Assembly (NCBI RefSeq): GCF_000426685.1
Contig: NZ_AUFV01000015.1
Location: 1 to 64,000 of the forward strand
DNA: 64,000 bases
Direction: 5' to 3'
From: Solimonas flava DSM 18980
GTDB taxonomy: Bacteria > Pseudomonadota > Gammaproteobacteria > Nevskiales > Nevskiaceae
Shown: positions 17,458 through 25,775 of the stretch, one piece after another
Layout of the letters: every line of letters starts with the position of its first letter
Position numbering within the stretch: position 1 is the stretch's first letter
Position numbers and translations under genes: made by a program
The notes under the pieces: generated by a model
The model's database searches: none
Seen by the model: the letters and a program-made list of their open reading frames with translations, nothing else
What the model was told of the DNA's origin: nothing

Positions 17458-18666
17458 ATGTCGGCCAATGTCCGCTACCTGCACAACGCCGCGCGGCCCG
17501 CGCGCCGCCCGCCGCCGGTCGATCCGGGGCACGTCGTCGCCGGCCTCGAAGGCCAGCGGCTCAACGTCCTGCTCGACGCGATCTACGAAGGTCCGGCGAC
17601 GCGGCCGGCCTGGGAGGAAGCGCTGCGCCAGCTGCAGCAGCGGCTCGACGCCTCGCATGTGGCATTGATCGTGCGCCGCCCGGCGGACGATCAGTTCGGC
17701 ACGATGGCGCATGTCGGCACCGAGGACGCGGTGGCGATGGAGTCGTACACCAAGCACCTGTTCGCGGTCGATCCGTTCGTCGACCTGCAGGAAGGCGAAG
17801 TGGTCACGCCCGAGGAGCTGATCGGCGAGGCCTGGCTCGACAGCGCGATCTACCGCGACTACCTGAAGCCGCTCGATGTGCGCCACCTGCTCGGCGCCGA
17901 TCTGCGCACCGCCGACGGCATCGAGTGCCAGCTGCGCGCGACGCGCCCGCACGGCGCCGAACCGTTCGGCGAGGGCGAGCGCAGCCTGCTGCGCTTCCTG
18001 CTGCCGCACCTCAAGCGCTCGATCCGCCAGCAGGTACAGCTCGACGCGCTGGAATCCGAGCGCCAGCTGTTCGCCGGCACCGTCAACCGCCTGTCGCTCG
18101 GCGTGATCCGCCTCGCGGCCAGCGGCAGCATCCTCGACATGAACGACGAGGCGCGCCGCATCCTCGCCGAGCGCGACGGCATCGCGCTGGGTCTCGGCGG
18201 CGGCCTGAACACCGACAGCACGCAGGAAAAACGCGAGCTGCTGCGCCTGATCGACAACGCGATCGCACGCAGCGGCAAGCCCTCGCCCGGACTCGCCGAG
18301 GCGATGCCGATCACGCGGCCGTCGGGGCGCGCGCGGCTCGGCGTGCTGGTCAAGCCGCTGCCGCCGGGACCGTGGCCGGACAGCGGGCGGCGCCCGGCGG
18401 CCGTGCTCTACCTGCGCGATCCGGAAGCGAGCGTGCCGCAGGCCTCGCAGGAACTGGCGCGACGCCTGCTCGGGCTGACCCGCGTCGAGACGCGGCTGGC
18501 GATGTTCCTCACCGACGGCCATTCGCTCGACGAGACGGCGGATCTCATGAACATCCGCCGCAACACCGCGCGCACGCATCTGCGCTCGATCTTCAGCAAG
18601 ACCGGCGTGACGCGGCAGACGATGCTGGTGCGGCTGATGCTGAAGAGCGTGTTCACGCTCGCCTGA
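17458..18666 (+). CDS. LuxR-type HTH transcriptional regulator
   Basis: A 402-residue protein. Residues ~50-160 could form a PAS/GAF-like sensor, ~205-260 a second PAS-like segment (LGVIRLAASGSILDMNDEARRIL), and ~335-400 a LuxR (GerE) helix-turn-helix: LTRVETRLAMFLTDGHSLDE, then NTARTHLRSIFSKTGVTRQ. There is no response-regulator receiver domain. Such stand-alone regulators often sit by DUF1302/DUF1329 operons. It probably controls the divergent DUF1329-aldehyde dehydrogenase operon. It is also the only LuxR-class candidate in the window for the class-II sites at 34530, 48609 and 48668. Confidence 0.9.
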   Translation: MSANVRYLHNAARPARRPPPVDPGHVVAGLEGQRLNVLLDAIYEGPATRPAWEEALRQLQQRLDASHVALIVRRPADDQFGTMAHVGTEDAVAMESYTKHLFAVDPFVDLQEGEVVTPEELIGEAWLDSAIYRDYLKPLDVRHLLGADLRTADGIECQLRATRPHGAEPFGEGERSLLRFLLPHLKRSIRQQVQLDALESERQLFAGTVNRLSLGVIRLAASGSILDMNDEARRILAERDGIALGLGGGLNTDSTQEKRELLRLIDNAIARSGKPSPGLAEAMPITRPSGRARLGVLVKPLPPGPWPDSGRRPAAVLYLRDPEASVPQASQELARRLLGLTRVETRLAMFLTDGHSLDETADLMNIRRNTARTHLRSIFSKTGVTRQTMLVRLMLKSVFTLA

Positions 18667-18761
18667 AGCGCCGCCGGCGCGGCGACGCGAAGGCGCCGCC
18701 GGCGGCCGGCGACGGGCGACGCTGCACGAACCGCCGGACATCGCCGCCGCAAAGGAAGGAA

Positions 18762-20180
18762 TCAGGCCGTGGCCGGCGGCGCGATCGTCGGCTTGCGGCG
18801 ACCCTTGACCTTGACCTTGAAGCTCATCGCCGGGCCCGGCGTCGGCGCGGTCTTGGTCTTCAGCACGTAGTCCGGCGATTCGAGTTCGAGGTCGAAGTTG
18901 TAGAAGACCTCGGCCATCGTCATCGCCAGCAGCACCTCGGCCAGGCTCTTGCCGAGGCAGGTGTGATGACCGCGGCCGTACGGCGAGTACGCGCCGATCT
19001 GCATGTGCTCGGCACGCGGCTTGGCGTAGCGGTCGATGTCGAACTTGTCGGCGTCCGGATAGAACTCGTTTTGGAAATGCGGCACCGAGGTGCCGAGATA
19101 GATCATCTCGCCCTCGCGGATCTGGCAGCCGCCGAACACGAAGTCCTTGTTCGCGGTACGGATCTGCGCGACGGCGATCGGATACAGACGCATGGTCTCC
19201 ATGATCGCGCCGTTGAGCGCCGGCAGATCCTTCATGAACTCGTCCTCGTTGACGGGACGGCCCTTGGCGAACAGCGCGTCGACCTCGGCGTGGATGCGCG
19301 CCAGCACGTCCGGATGCTTGAGTACGGTGTAGACGATCGCCGAGGTGGTGTTGGCGACGGTGTCGAGACCGGCGACGTACGGACCGGTCATCAGCATCAC
19401 CAGGTCGCCGGCCGGGATCAGGTCCGGATCGCGCTGGTGGGCTTCCATGACGTCGTCGATCAGCGTCTTGAACTCATCCGGCGTCGCGCCGCCGGCGGCG
19501 ATGCGGTCCTGGTACTGCTTGATCATCTTGCGGCCGAGCTCGAACATGCGCGCCTTGGCGCGCTTGTAGGCCGGCATCTTCATCAGGAACTTCGGGCGCT
19601 GGCGCGTGACCAGCACGTTGAGGATGTAGAGGATCGTGGTGCGGATGTCCTGCACATACTCGCGCGGCGTCTGGCCGGTCAGCACCATGCCGAGCTGCTC
19701 GACGACGAGATACTGCATCGCCTGCACGACCGGCACCTTGCTGCCGACCTTCCAGTCGCGCAGCAGCGCGGTGCGCGTGATGTCGAGCACTTCTTGGTAG
19801 CGGCCCTTGATCGATTCCTTCGAGAAGCCGCGCTTCATCACCGCGCGCAGCTGCTTGTGCAGCTCGCCGTCGACGGCGGTCAGCATCTTCGAGGCGCCGA
19901 ATTCCTGGACCAGCGGCTCCCAGGCCTCCCTCGAGCGCAGCGAGTCCTTGCCCTCGCGCGTGCCCATGAAGTTGGCGGCCTCGGCGCCGGCGATCACGGT
20001 CAGCTCGTTGCCGAACACGCGGACGCGGAACGCCGGACCGTAGTCGCGGTAGCAGCGCGCGAAGAAGCGCGCCGGGTTGGCGGCCATTTCCAGCGTGCTG
20101 CCGATCAGCGGCAGGCCGCGGACCATCGGCGGACGCGGCGCGTTCGGAAGTTCGTTGACGGCGACGCTAGCGGTATTCAT
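18762..20180 (-). CDS. Cytochrome P450 (first of two)
   Basis: A 472-residue P450 without a membrane anchor. It has the I-helix AGLDT, the K-helix ETMRLYP (ExxR), and the haem loop PYGRGHHTCLGKSLAE with the thiolate Cys at about 408; the usual Phe of the loop is Tyr. The CYP51 hallmark in the I-helix (GQHTS) is absent, so this is not a 14-demethylase. It needs an external redox partner; no ferredoxin or reductase gene is nearby. It shares a 32-bp upstream element with the next P450, suggesting joint control. The steroid setting makes a sterol or terpenoid hydroxylase plausible. Confidence 0.9.
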   Translation of the reverse strand: MNTASVAVNELPNAPRPPMVRGLPLIGSTLEMAANPARFFARCYRDYGPAFRVRVFGNELTVIAGAEAANFMGTREGKDSLRSREAWEPLVQEFGASKMLTAVDGELHKQLRAVMKRGFSKESIKGRYQEVLDITRTALLRDWKVGSKVPVVQAMQYLVVEQLGMVLTGQTPREYVQDIRTTILYILNVLVTRQRPKFLMKMPAYKRAKARMFELGRKMIKQYQDRIAAGGATPDEFKTLIDDVMEAHQRDPDLIPAGDLVMLMTGPYVAGLDTVANTTSAIVYTVLKHPDVLARIHAEVDALFAKGRPVNEDEFMKDLPALNGAIMETMRLYPIAVAQIRTANKDFVFGGCQIREGEMIYLGTSVPHFQNEFYPDADKFDIDRYAKPRAEHMQIGAYSPYGRGHHTCLGKSLAEVLLAMTMAEVFYNFDLELESPDYVLKTKTAPTPGPAMSFKVKVKGRRKPTIAPPATA

Positions 20181-20228
20181 GGTGCTGCCTCACTGGAAAT
20201 GCGGATGCGGCCGCGGCGGGCCGAGCCC

Positions 20229-20260
20229 CGAGTTTTGCAAGCGGCCTCTCGAAATTCCTC
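20229..20260 (-). promoter_or_regulatory. Shared upstream element, copy 1 (P450 gene at 18762)
   Basis: On the plus strand CGAGTTTTGCAA, six variable bases, then TCTCGAAATTCCTC. Both conserved blocks (12 and 14 bases) recur identically at 21689-21720. The element lies 48 bp upstream of the start codon. A loose dyad (GAGTTTT ... GAAATTC) suggests a dimeric regulator. Confidence 0.65.
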
Positions 20261-20343
20261 CCCCGCATGGACGACCTTGCGGCGGGAAGCCCGCGCGCCG
20301 GCGGCGGCGCACCCGGCGCCGGCCCGAGCCCGGCGCCGGAGAC

Positions 20344-21624
20344 TCAGGCCGCCTTGCGTTGCGCAACCGCGTTGGTCTTGACGATCAGGCGGTTGATGCG
20401 GCGCGCGTTGTGATGGTTGTAGTCGTATTCGAGATGGCCGTCGCCGTCGAGCAGTTCGGCGTCCGGGAAACGCTTCATCAGCTCCTGGATCATCAGCCCG
20501 CCCTGCACGCGCACGAGATAGGTGCCGATGCAGAAATGCGCGCCGGCGCCGAACACGATGTTGCCGTCGAGGCGGCGCGTGATGTCGAGCTGCAGCGGGT
20601 TCTCCCACTTCTGCGGATCGACCCAGCCGGCGGTCAGGTTCAGCAGCACCGACTGGCCCTTGCGGAAATGCTGGCCGCGCCAGTCCAGATCCTCGCTGAC
20701 GAAGCGGAACTGCGGCGTCTTGCCGAAGGCGCCGACGCGCAGCAGCTCGATGATGGCGTTCTCCATCAGCTCCGGGCGCTCGCGCAGCAGCGCGTACTGC
20801 TGCGGATTGCCGAGCAGGCCCTTGATCGCATAGGTGTGCAGGTCGGTCGCGGTATCCGAGCCGGCGACGATCACCGCCTGGATCACGGCGACGATCTGGT
20901 AATCGGTCAGGCGGTCGCCGTCGTCGGACGCCGAGATCAGGCTGCCGATGAAGTCGTCGCCCGGATGCGGCAGCGCGCGGCGCTCGCGAATCAGGTCGAG
21001 GAAGTACTGGAAGCCGGCGAGCGACTCCTGCATCGACTTCTCGCGCTCCTTCTGCGGCAGGTTGATGCGCGTCGACTTGACGACGCTGACGGCGAAGTCG
21101 TGGAAGAAGTCTTCCATGTTGGTCGGCACGCCGACCATGCGCGCGATCGAACGCACCGGCAGCTTGGTGGCGATCATGGCGTACGCGTCGAACTGCTCGG
21201 GCGTGCCGATCTCGTCGAAGCAGGTGACGACGAGATCGCGGATCTTGGCGTCGATCTTGCCCATCACCGGCTTGGAGAACGCCGGCATGGTCAGCTTGCG
21301 CAGGCGCAGATGCGCCTTCGGGTCGACCACGAACAGGCCGGCGTCGATCGCGCGCTCGAAGTGGTTCTGCTGCTCGAAGGGCTTGGCCGGCGGCGCGTGC
21401 TCCCAGTGCTTGTAGCTGGTCGAGAAGCGGTTGTCCTTGAGCATGTCGAGCAGCGCGTCGTGGCTGCTGACGACCCACATCTGCAGGTCCTTGTGCCAGG
21501 CGACGGGATACTCCAGCGCCAGCTTCTCCCAGGTCGCCCACGGCGAGCGGATGAAGTCCTTCGAATACGGATTGAACAGCTTGCCGTCGATCTCGATACG
21601 GCCGGCTTCGGCGCTGGCGGACAT
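20344..21624 (-). CDS. Cytochrome P450 (second of two)
   Basis: A 426-residue bacterial class I-type P450. I-helix AGSDTATD, K-helix ELLRVG (ExxR) and haem loop FGAGAHFCIGTYLVRVQ with the Cys at about 365. The start ATG at 21624 follows GAGGAG. A much longer upstream open frame exists but has only shadow coding character. Unrelated in detail to the neighbouring P450, but both genes share an upstream element and strand. Substrate unknown; a steroid or terpenoid is likely from context. Redox partners are not in the window. Confidence 0.92.
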   Translation of the reverse strand: MSASAEAGRIEIDGKLFNPYSKDFIRSPWATWEKLALEYPVAWHKDLQMWVVSSHDALLDMLKDNRFSTSYKHWEHAPPAKPFEQQNHFERAIDAGLFVVDPKAHLRLRKLTMPAFSKPVMGKIDAKIRDLVVTCFDEIGTPEQFDAYAMIATKLPVRSIARMVGVPTNMEDFFHDFAVSVVKSTRINLPQKEREKSMQESLAGFQYFLDLIRERRALPHPGDDFIGSLISASDDGDRLTDYQIVAVIQAVIVAGSDTATDLHTYAIKGLLGNPQQYALLRERPELMENAIIELLRVGAFGKTPQFRFVSEDLDWRGQHFRKGQSVLLNLTAGWVDPQKWENPLQLDITRRLDGNIVFGAGAHFCIGTYLVRVQGGLMIQELMKRFPDAELLDGDGHLEYDYNHHNARRINRLIVKTNAVAQRKAA

Positions 21625-21978
21625 GGCGGAATCTCCTCGCAGGGGCCGTCGTCGCAGCCCCGTGTATGAGTGGCGTGCAGCTTTCCAGCGAGTTTTGCAA
21701 TCGCATTCTCGAAATTCCTCATCCGCGTGCAGTAGAAATGCCCGCGCGCGGACCGCAGCTTCCATGTGCGAGGCCCGGAACGGCGCCGCCTGCCCGCCGG
21801 CGCGGGGCGATGCCGGGCGGAACCTCGACGGTTTTCGCGCAGCGGCTGTCCGCACCGACAGCCGGACGACATGCCGGCAACGGATTCGATCGCTGCGCGC
21901 CGGGCAGGCGCGCGCTGCAACCGTTCTGACACGCACGCCGACTACGGTGCGGCGGTTCCACTTCCGACCTCGAAACCG
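21625..21978. other. Divergent region, second P450 / lipoprotein
   Basis: 354 bp. The half nearest the P450 holds the shared 32-bp element (21689-21720). The half nearest the lipoprotein shows no recognisable promoter hexamers or small gene. Confidence 0.5.
21689..21720 (-). promoter_or_regulatory. Shared upstream element, copy 2 (P450 gene at 20344)
   Basis: Same two conserved blocks as at 20229-20260, with 28 of 32 positions identical; only the spacer between blocks differs. It lies 64 bp upstream of the P450 start. Conservation of this length inside otherwise unrelated intergenic DNA points to a common operator. Confidence 0.65.
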
Positions 21979-24774
21979 ATGAACGCTCCGATCCGGCCGC
22001 GATGGCCCGCCCTGCTGTTCGCCAGCGCTGCGCTGCTGCTGTCCGCCTGCCAGGACGACAACGACCGGTCCGACGCGCCGCCCGCCGAAGCGCTGAGCCT
22101 GAGCCTCGCCTTCAGCGCACCGGAGCAGGCGATCGATCTGTCGAACTACACGCGCGTCGCACGCTATGCGCTGCCGACCCGTGCCGACAGCGCCAACAAG
22201 CTCGCGTCGGAGGCCTCGGCCGTCGCCTATGACCGCGACACCGACAGCCTTTACATCGTCGGCGACAGCGGCACCGCGGTCGTGCAGGTCAGCAAGACCG
22301 GCGAGCTGATCGACGCGATGACGCTGGCCGCCGACGCGAGCAAGCCGCAAGGCACCTACTTCTACGACACCGAAGGTCTCGCCTACGCCGGCAACGGCCG
22401 GTTCGTGCTGATCGAGGAGCGCTATCGCCAGGCGAATCTGTTCACCTACGCAGGCGGCGCGACGCTCGACGGCAGCGGCGCCAGGACCGTCAAGCTCGGC
22501 ACCACGATCGGCAACATCGGTCTCGAAGGCGGCTCCTACGATCCGCTCAGCGGCGGCTACATCTTCGTCAAGGAGAAGACCCCGATCGGCGTGTTCCAGA
22601 CCACGATCGACTTCGACGCCGGCACCGCCTCGAACGGCGCCGCGGATGCCGAGAACGCGACCGATCTGTTCGACCCGACGACGCTCGGCGTCGCCGATCT
22701 CGCCGACGTGTTCGCGCTGTCGAACGTCGTCGCCGACGGCGACGGCGCGCGCGCCGACCTGCTGCTGCTCAGCCAGGAATCCGGCGTGGTGCTGCAGACC
22801 GACCGCAGCGGCGCGATCAAGGGCCGCCTCGACATCGGCCTGAGCGCGCAGAACGAAGGCATCACGATGGACGGCGAGCACACGCTGTACCTCGTCAACG
22901 AACTCGGCGGCGGCGACGGCCATCCGCAGCTGTGGGTCTACAAGCCGACCGCCACGCGCGACGCGGTCGGCACCGGCAGCCGCCTGTACCTGACATTCAG
23001 CGCAGCGGTCAGCGCCGGCAGCGGCTATCTGGTGCTCGACGACGGCGCCGGCGACGTGCGCGCGATCGCGGTCGGCGACAGCGATCAGGTCACGATCGAC
23101 GGCGCCACCGTCGCGATCGACCCGGAGGACGCGCTGATCGCGAGCCGCCACTACACGCTGACGGTGCCGGACGGCGCCTTCAAGGATGCCGACGGCCGCG
23201 CGATCGGCGACGTCGCCGCCCTCGCCGACCTGAGCTTCGACACGGTCAGCGACATCGAGCCGCCGACGCTGGTCGGCAGCACGCCGGCCGATGACGCGAT
23301 CGCGGTCAGCGCCAGCCGGCTGACGCTGACGTTCACCGAAGACGTGGTCGCCGGCGCCGGCAGCATCGTCCTGACCGGCGACGACGGCGATACGCGCACG
23401 ATCGCGATCGGCGACGCCACGCAGGTATCGTTCGCCGCCGCCACCGTCACCGTCACGCCGTCCGAAGCACTGCACGCCGGCGTCACCTACACGGTGCAGA
23501 TTGCCAGCGGCGTCATCGCCGACGCGGCCGGCAACGCCTATCCCGGCCTGACGTCGGCAACGGCGCTGAACTTCACGATGGCGGCGTCCGGCGCGCCGAC
23601 CGCGCTCGCCGCCGGCGATCTGCTGTTCGTCGCCGCCAACGCCGACGCCACCGACGCGATCGCCTTCGTGCTGCTCAAGACCGTCGTCGCCGGCACGCAG
23701 ATCGGCTTCACCGACAAGAACTACGTCGCCGCCAACACGAGCTGGCCGACCAACGAGGCCGCCTACACCTGGACCGCCGACGTCGACTATCCGGCCGGCA
23801 CCTTCATCACGATCCAGACCGACACGCCGAGCGCCGACAAGGGCGTCGTCGCCGGCGCCGGCGGTGGCGTCGGCAGCGGCGGCGAGACCTACTACGCGTT
23901 CCAGGGCACGATCACCAACGCCGACGCCGGCCAGATCAGCGTCGACCGCTTCATCGCCGCGCTCAACATCGCCGGCAGCGCCGCCGGCGAGATTCCGGCC
24001 AGCCTGAGCGACGCCGGCGCGTATCTCTCGTTCGCCGAGAACAATGTGCGTTACGCCGGCTCGACCGACAGCACCGACCTCGCCGCGCTCGCCGCCCGCA
24101 TCAAGAATCCGGACAACTGGGCCCGGCACGACAGCACGCCGTTCGCGCTGAGCAACGGTTCGCTGTTCCCGGACGCCGTCCCGGCGACGCCGACCGTGCT
24201 CGCCGCCGGCGATCTGCTGTTCGTCGCCGCCAACGCCGACGCCACCGACGCGATCGCCTTCGTGCTGCTCAAGGACGTCAGCGCCGGCACGCAGATCGGC
24301 TTCACCGACAAGAACTACAGCGCCGCGAACGCGACCTGGCCGACCAACGAAGGCGCCTACACCTGGACCGCCGACGTCGACTATCCGGCCGGCACCTTCG
24401 TCACCATCCAGCCCGGCGCCACGCCGATCGGCGTCGACAAGGGTTCGGTCAGCGGCAGCGGCAGCGGCATCGGGGGCGGCGGCGAAACCTACTACGCGTT
24501 CCAGGGCACGATCACCAACGCCGACGCCGGCCAGATCAGCGTCGACCACTTCCTCGCCGCGCTCAACATCGCCGGCGCCGCGGCCGGCGAGATTCCGCCC
24601 GCCGTCAGTGCCGCGAACGCCTATCTCTCGTTCCCCGAGAACAACGTCAAGTACACGGGCTCGACCGACGCCGGCGACCTCGCCGCGCTCGCCGCACGCA
24701 TCCGCGACAGCGCCAACTGGACGCGCAACGACAGCACCTCGTTCCCGCTGACGGGCGGCTCGCTGTTCCCCTGA
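21979..24774 (+). CDS. Lipoprotein with SdiA-regulated-like domain, Big-type and duplicated C-terminal domains
   Basis: A 931-residue predicted lipoprotein with lipobox LLLSAC at about residue 18. Residues ~40-325 resemble the SdiA-regulated beta-propeller family (ASAVAYDRDTDSLYIVGD; FYDTEGLAYAGNGRFVLIEE). Two Ig-like segments follow (~330-430 and ~430-535; the second has STPADDAIAVSASRLTLTFTE). The last ~390 residues are two near-identical copies of a ~198-residue domain beginning AAGDLLFVAANADATDAIAF and containing GFTDKNY and ETYYAFQGTITNADAGQ. It is probably a surface or periplasmic binding or adhesion protein; no catalytic motif seen. Confidence 0.8.
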   Translation: MNAPIRPRWPALLFASAALLLSACQDDNDRSDAPPAEALSLSLAFSAPEQAIDLSNYTRVARYALPTRADSANKLASEASAVAYDRDTDSLYIVGDSGTAVVQVSKTGELIDAMTLAADASKPQGTYFYDTEGLAYAGNGRFVLIEERYRQANLFTYAGGATLDGSGARTVKLGTTIGNIGLEGGSYDPLSGGYIFVKEKTPIGVFQTTIDFDAGTASNGAADAENATDLFDPTTLGVADLADVFALSNVVADGDGARADLLLLSQESGVVLQTDRSGAIKGRLDIGLSAQNEGITMDGEHTLYLVNELGGGDGHPQLWVYKPTATRDAVGTGSRLYLTFSAAVSAGSGYLVLDDGAGDVRAIAVGDSDQVTIDGATVAIDPEDALIASRHYTLTVPDGAFKDADGRAIGDVAALADLSFDTVSDIEPPTLVGSTPADDAIAVSASRLTLTFTEDVVAGAGSIVLTGDDGDTRTIAIGDATQVSFAAATVTVTPSEALHAGVTYTVQIASGVIADAAGNAYPGLTSATALNFTMAASGAPTALAAGDLLFVAANADATDAIAFVLLKTVVAGTQIGFTDKNYVAANTSWPTNEAAYTWTADVDYPAGTFITIQTDTPSADKGVVAGAGGGVGSGGETYYAFQGTITNADAGQISVDRFIAALNIAGSAAGEIPASLSDAGAYLSFAENNVRYAGSTDSTDLAALAARIKNPDNWARHDSTPFALSNGSLFPDAVPATPTVLAAGDLLFVAANADATDAIAFVLLKDVSAGTQIGFTDKNYSAANATWPTNEGAYTWTADVDYPAGTFVTIQPGATPIGVDKGSVSGSGSGIGGGGETYYAFQGTITNADAGQISVDHFLAALNIAGAAAGEIPPAVSAANAYLSFPENNVKYTGSTDAGDLAALAARIRDSANWTRNDSTSFPLTGGSLFP
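23605..24771 (+). repeat. Two tandem 594-bp coding repeats
   Basis: Copy 1 starts at about 23605 and copy 2 at about 24199. Long stretches are identical at DNA level, including synonymous positions, for example around 23615-23690 versus 24209-24284 and around 23890-23945 versus 24490-24545. The middle and end diverge. This indicates fairly recent duplication or ongoing gene conversion. Confidence 0.85.
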
Positions 24775-24812
24775 TCCGTCCGCCGCCGGCCGTTCGCCGG
24801 CCGTCGCCGCAG

Positions 24813-24845
24813 ACCCGCCGCTTCGCGAGGAGCGGCGGGTTTTTT
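24813..24845 (+). terminator. Rho-independent terminator after the lipoprotein gene
   Basis: ACCCGCCGCT (24813-24822) pairs with AGCGGCGGGT (24831-24840) around an 8-base loop, followed by five more T. Confidence 0.9.
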
Positions 24846-24921
24846 GTGCACGGCGCCGCGATAATGCCGGCAGAAACGCCGGCGCCGACCGGCCACGCAT
24901 TCATCAACCGAGGAGATGTCG

Positions 24922-25707
24922 ATGCCGTACGCCCGCGTCAATGGCCAGAACCTGTTCTACACCGACACCGGCGGCGACGGCCCGGCGATCGTGTTCTCGC
25001 ACGGCCTGCTGATGGACCACGAGATGTTCGCGCCGCAGATCGAAGCGCTGCGCGGCCGCTGGCGCTGCATCAGCTGGGACGAGCGCGGCCACGGCCGCAG
25101 CGCCGGCGACACGCTGGCGCCGTTCAGCTACTACGACTCGGCCGACGATCTCGCCGCGCTGCTCGGCTCGCTCGGCATCGAACGCGCCGTGCTCGCCGGC
25201 ATGAGCCAGGGCGGCTATCTGTCGCTGCGCTGCGCGCTGACGCATCCGCAACGGGTGCGCGCGCTGGTGCTGATCGACACGCAGGCGCAGACCGAAGACC
25301 CGGCGAAGACGCCGATGTACAAGCAGCTGATCGAGGCCTGGATGCAGCACGGCCTGGCGCAGCCGATCGCCGACATGATCGCGCAGATCATCCTCGGCGC
25401 CGGCTGGCCCGGCACCGCCGCCTGGCAGGACAAGTGGCGGCAGTGGCAGCCACATAACCTGCTTGGCGTGTTCCAGACGCTGGTCGAGCGCGACGACATC
25501 AGCGAGCGGCTGGCCGGGATTCAGGTGCCGGCACTGGTCGTGCACGGCGAGGCCGACGCGGCGATCAGCCTCGAGCGCGCGCGCGACATGGCGACGCGCC
25601 TGCACGCCGAGCTGTGCACCGTGCCCGGCGCCGGTCACGCCGCCAACCTGACGCACCCTGAGCCGGTCAACGCGGCGATCGAGGACTTTCTCGCGCGCCT
25701 GCCCTGA
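24922..25707 (+). CDS. Alpha/beta hydrolase
   Basis: A 261-residue hydrolase of the alpha/beta fold: oxyanion segment FSHGLLM, DERGHGRS, nucleophile Ser at ~95 in GMSQGG, acid in the HGEADAAI loop, and His at ~239 in GAGHAAN. I chose the ATG at 24922 because GAGGAG lies six bases before it; the ATG at 24916 would overlap that site. It stands alone between two terminators. An esterase or C-C hydrolase role is possible; it lacks features specific to the steroid meta-cleavage hydrolase HsaD, so I do not assign it. Confidence 0.88.
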   Translation: MPYARVNGQNLFYTDTGGDGPAIVFSHGLLMDHEMFAPQIEALRGRWRCISWDERGHGRSAGDTLAPFSYYDSADDLAALLGSLGIERAVLAGMSQGGYLSLRCALTHPQRVRALVLIDTQAQTEDPAKTPMYKQLIEAWMQHGLAQPIADMIAQIILGAGWPGTAAWQDKWRQWQPHNLLGVFQTLVERDDISERLAGIQVPALVVHGEADAAISLERARDMATRLHAELCTVPGAGHAANLTHPEPVNAAIEDFLARLP

Positions 25708-25721
25708 ACGCGGCGTCACGC

Positions 25722-25756
25722 AAAAAGGGGCGCGGCTTCCGCCGCGCCCCTTTTTT
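25722..25756. terminator. Bidirectional rho-independent terminator
   Basis: GGGGCGCGGC (25727-25736) pairs with GCCGCGCCCC (25741-25750) around TTCC, with five A before and six T after. It serves both the hydrolase gene and the convergent RND gene. Confidence 0.92.
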
Positions 25757-25775
25757 GGCCCGCCGTGAGGCCGTT

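Noticed and set aside
18762..20180. Assignment of the first P450 as CYP51 (sterol 14-demethylase)
   Set aside because: The I-helix reads AGLDT in place of the GQHTS-type motif and the B'-helix signature is missing, so only a generic P450 call is justified.
21625..24900. Minus-strand open frame that would extend the second P450 N-terminus by over 1,000 residues
   Set aside because: The extension is the antisense of the lipoprotein gene, and a good ribosome site and P450-like start exist at 21624.
24922..25707. Assignment of the alpha/beta hydrolase as HsaD
   Set aside because: It is isolated between two terminators and lacks the neighbour hsaC and family-specific residues that I could verify.
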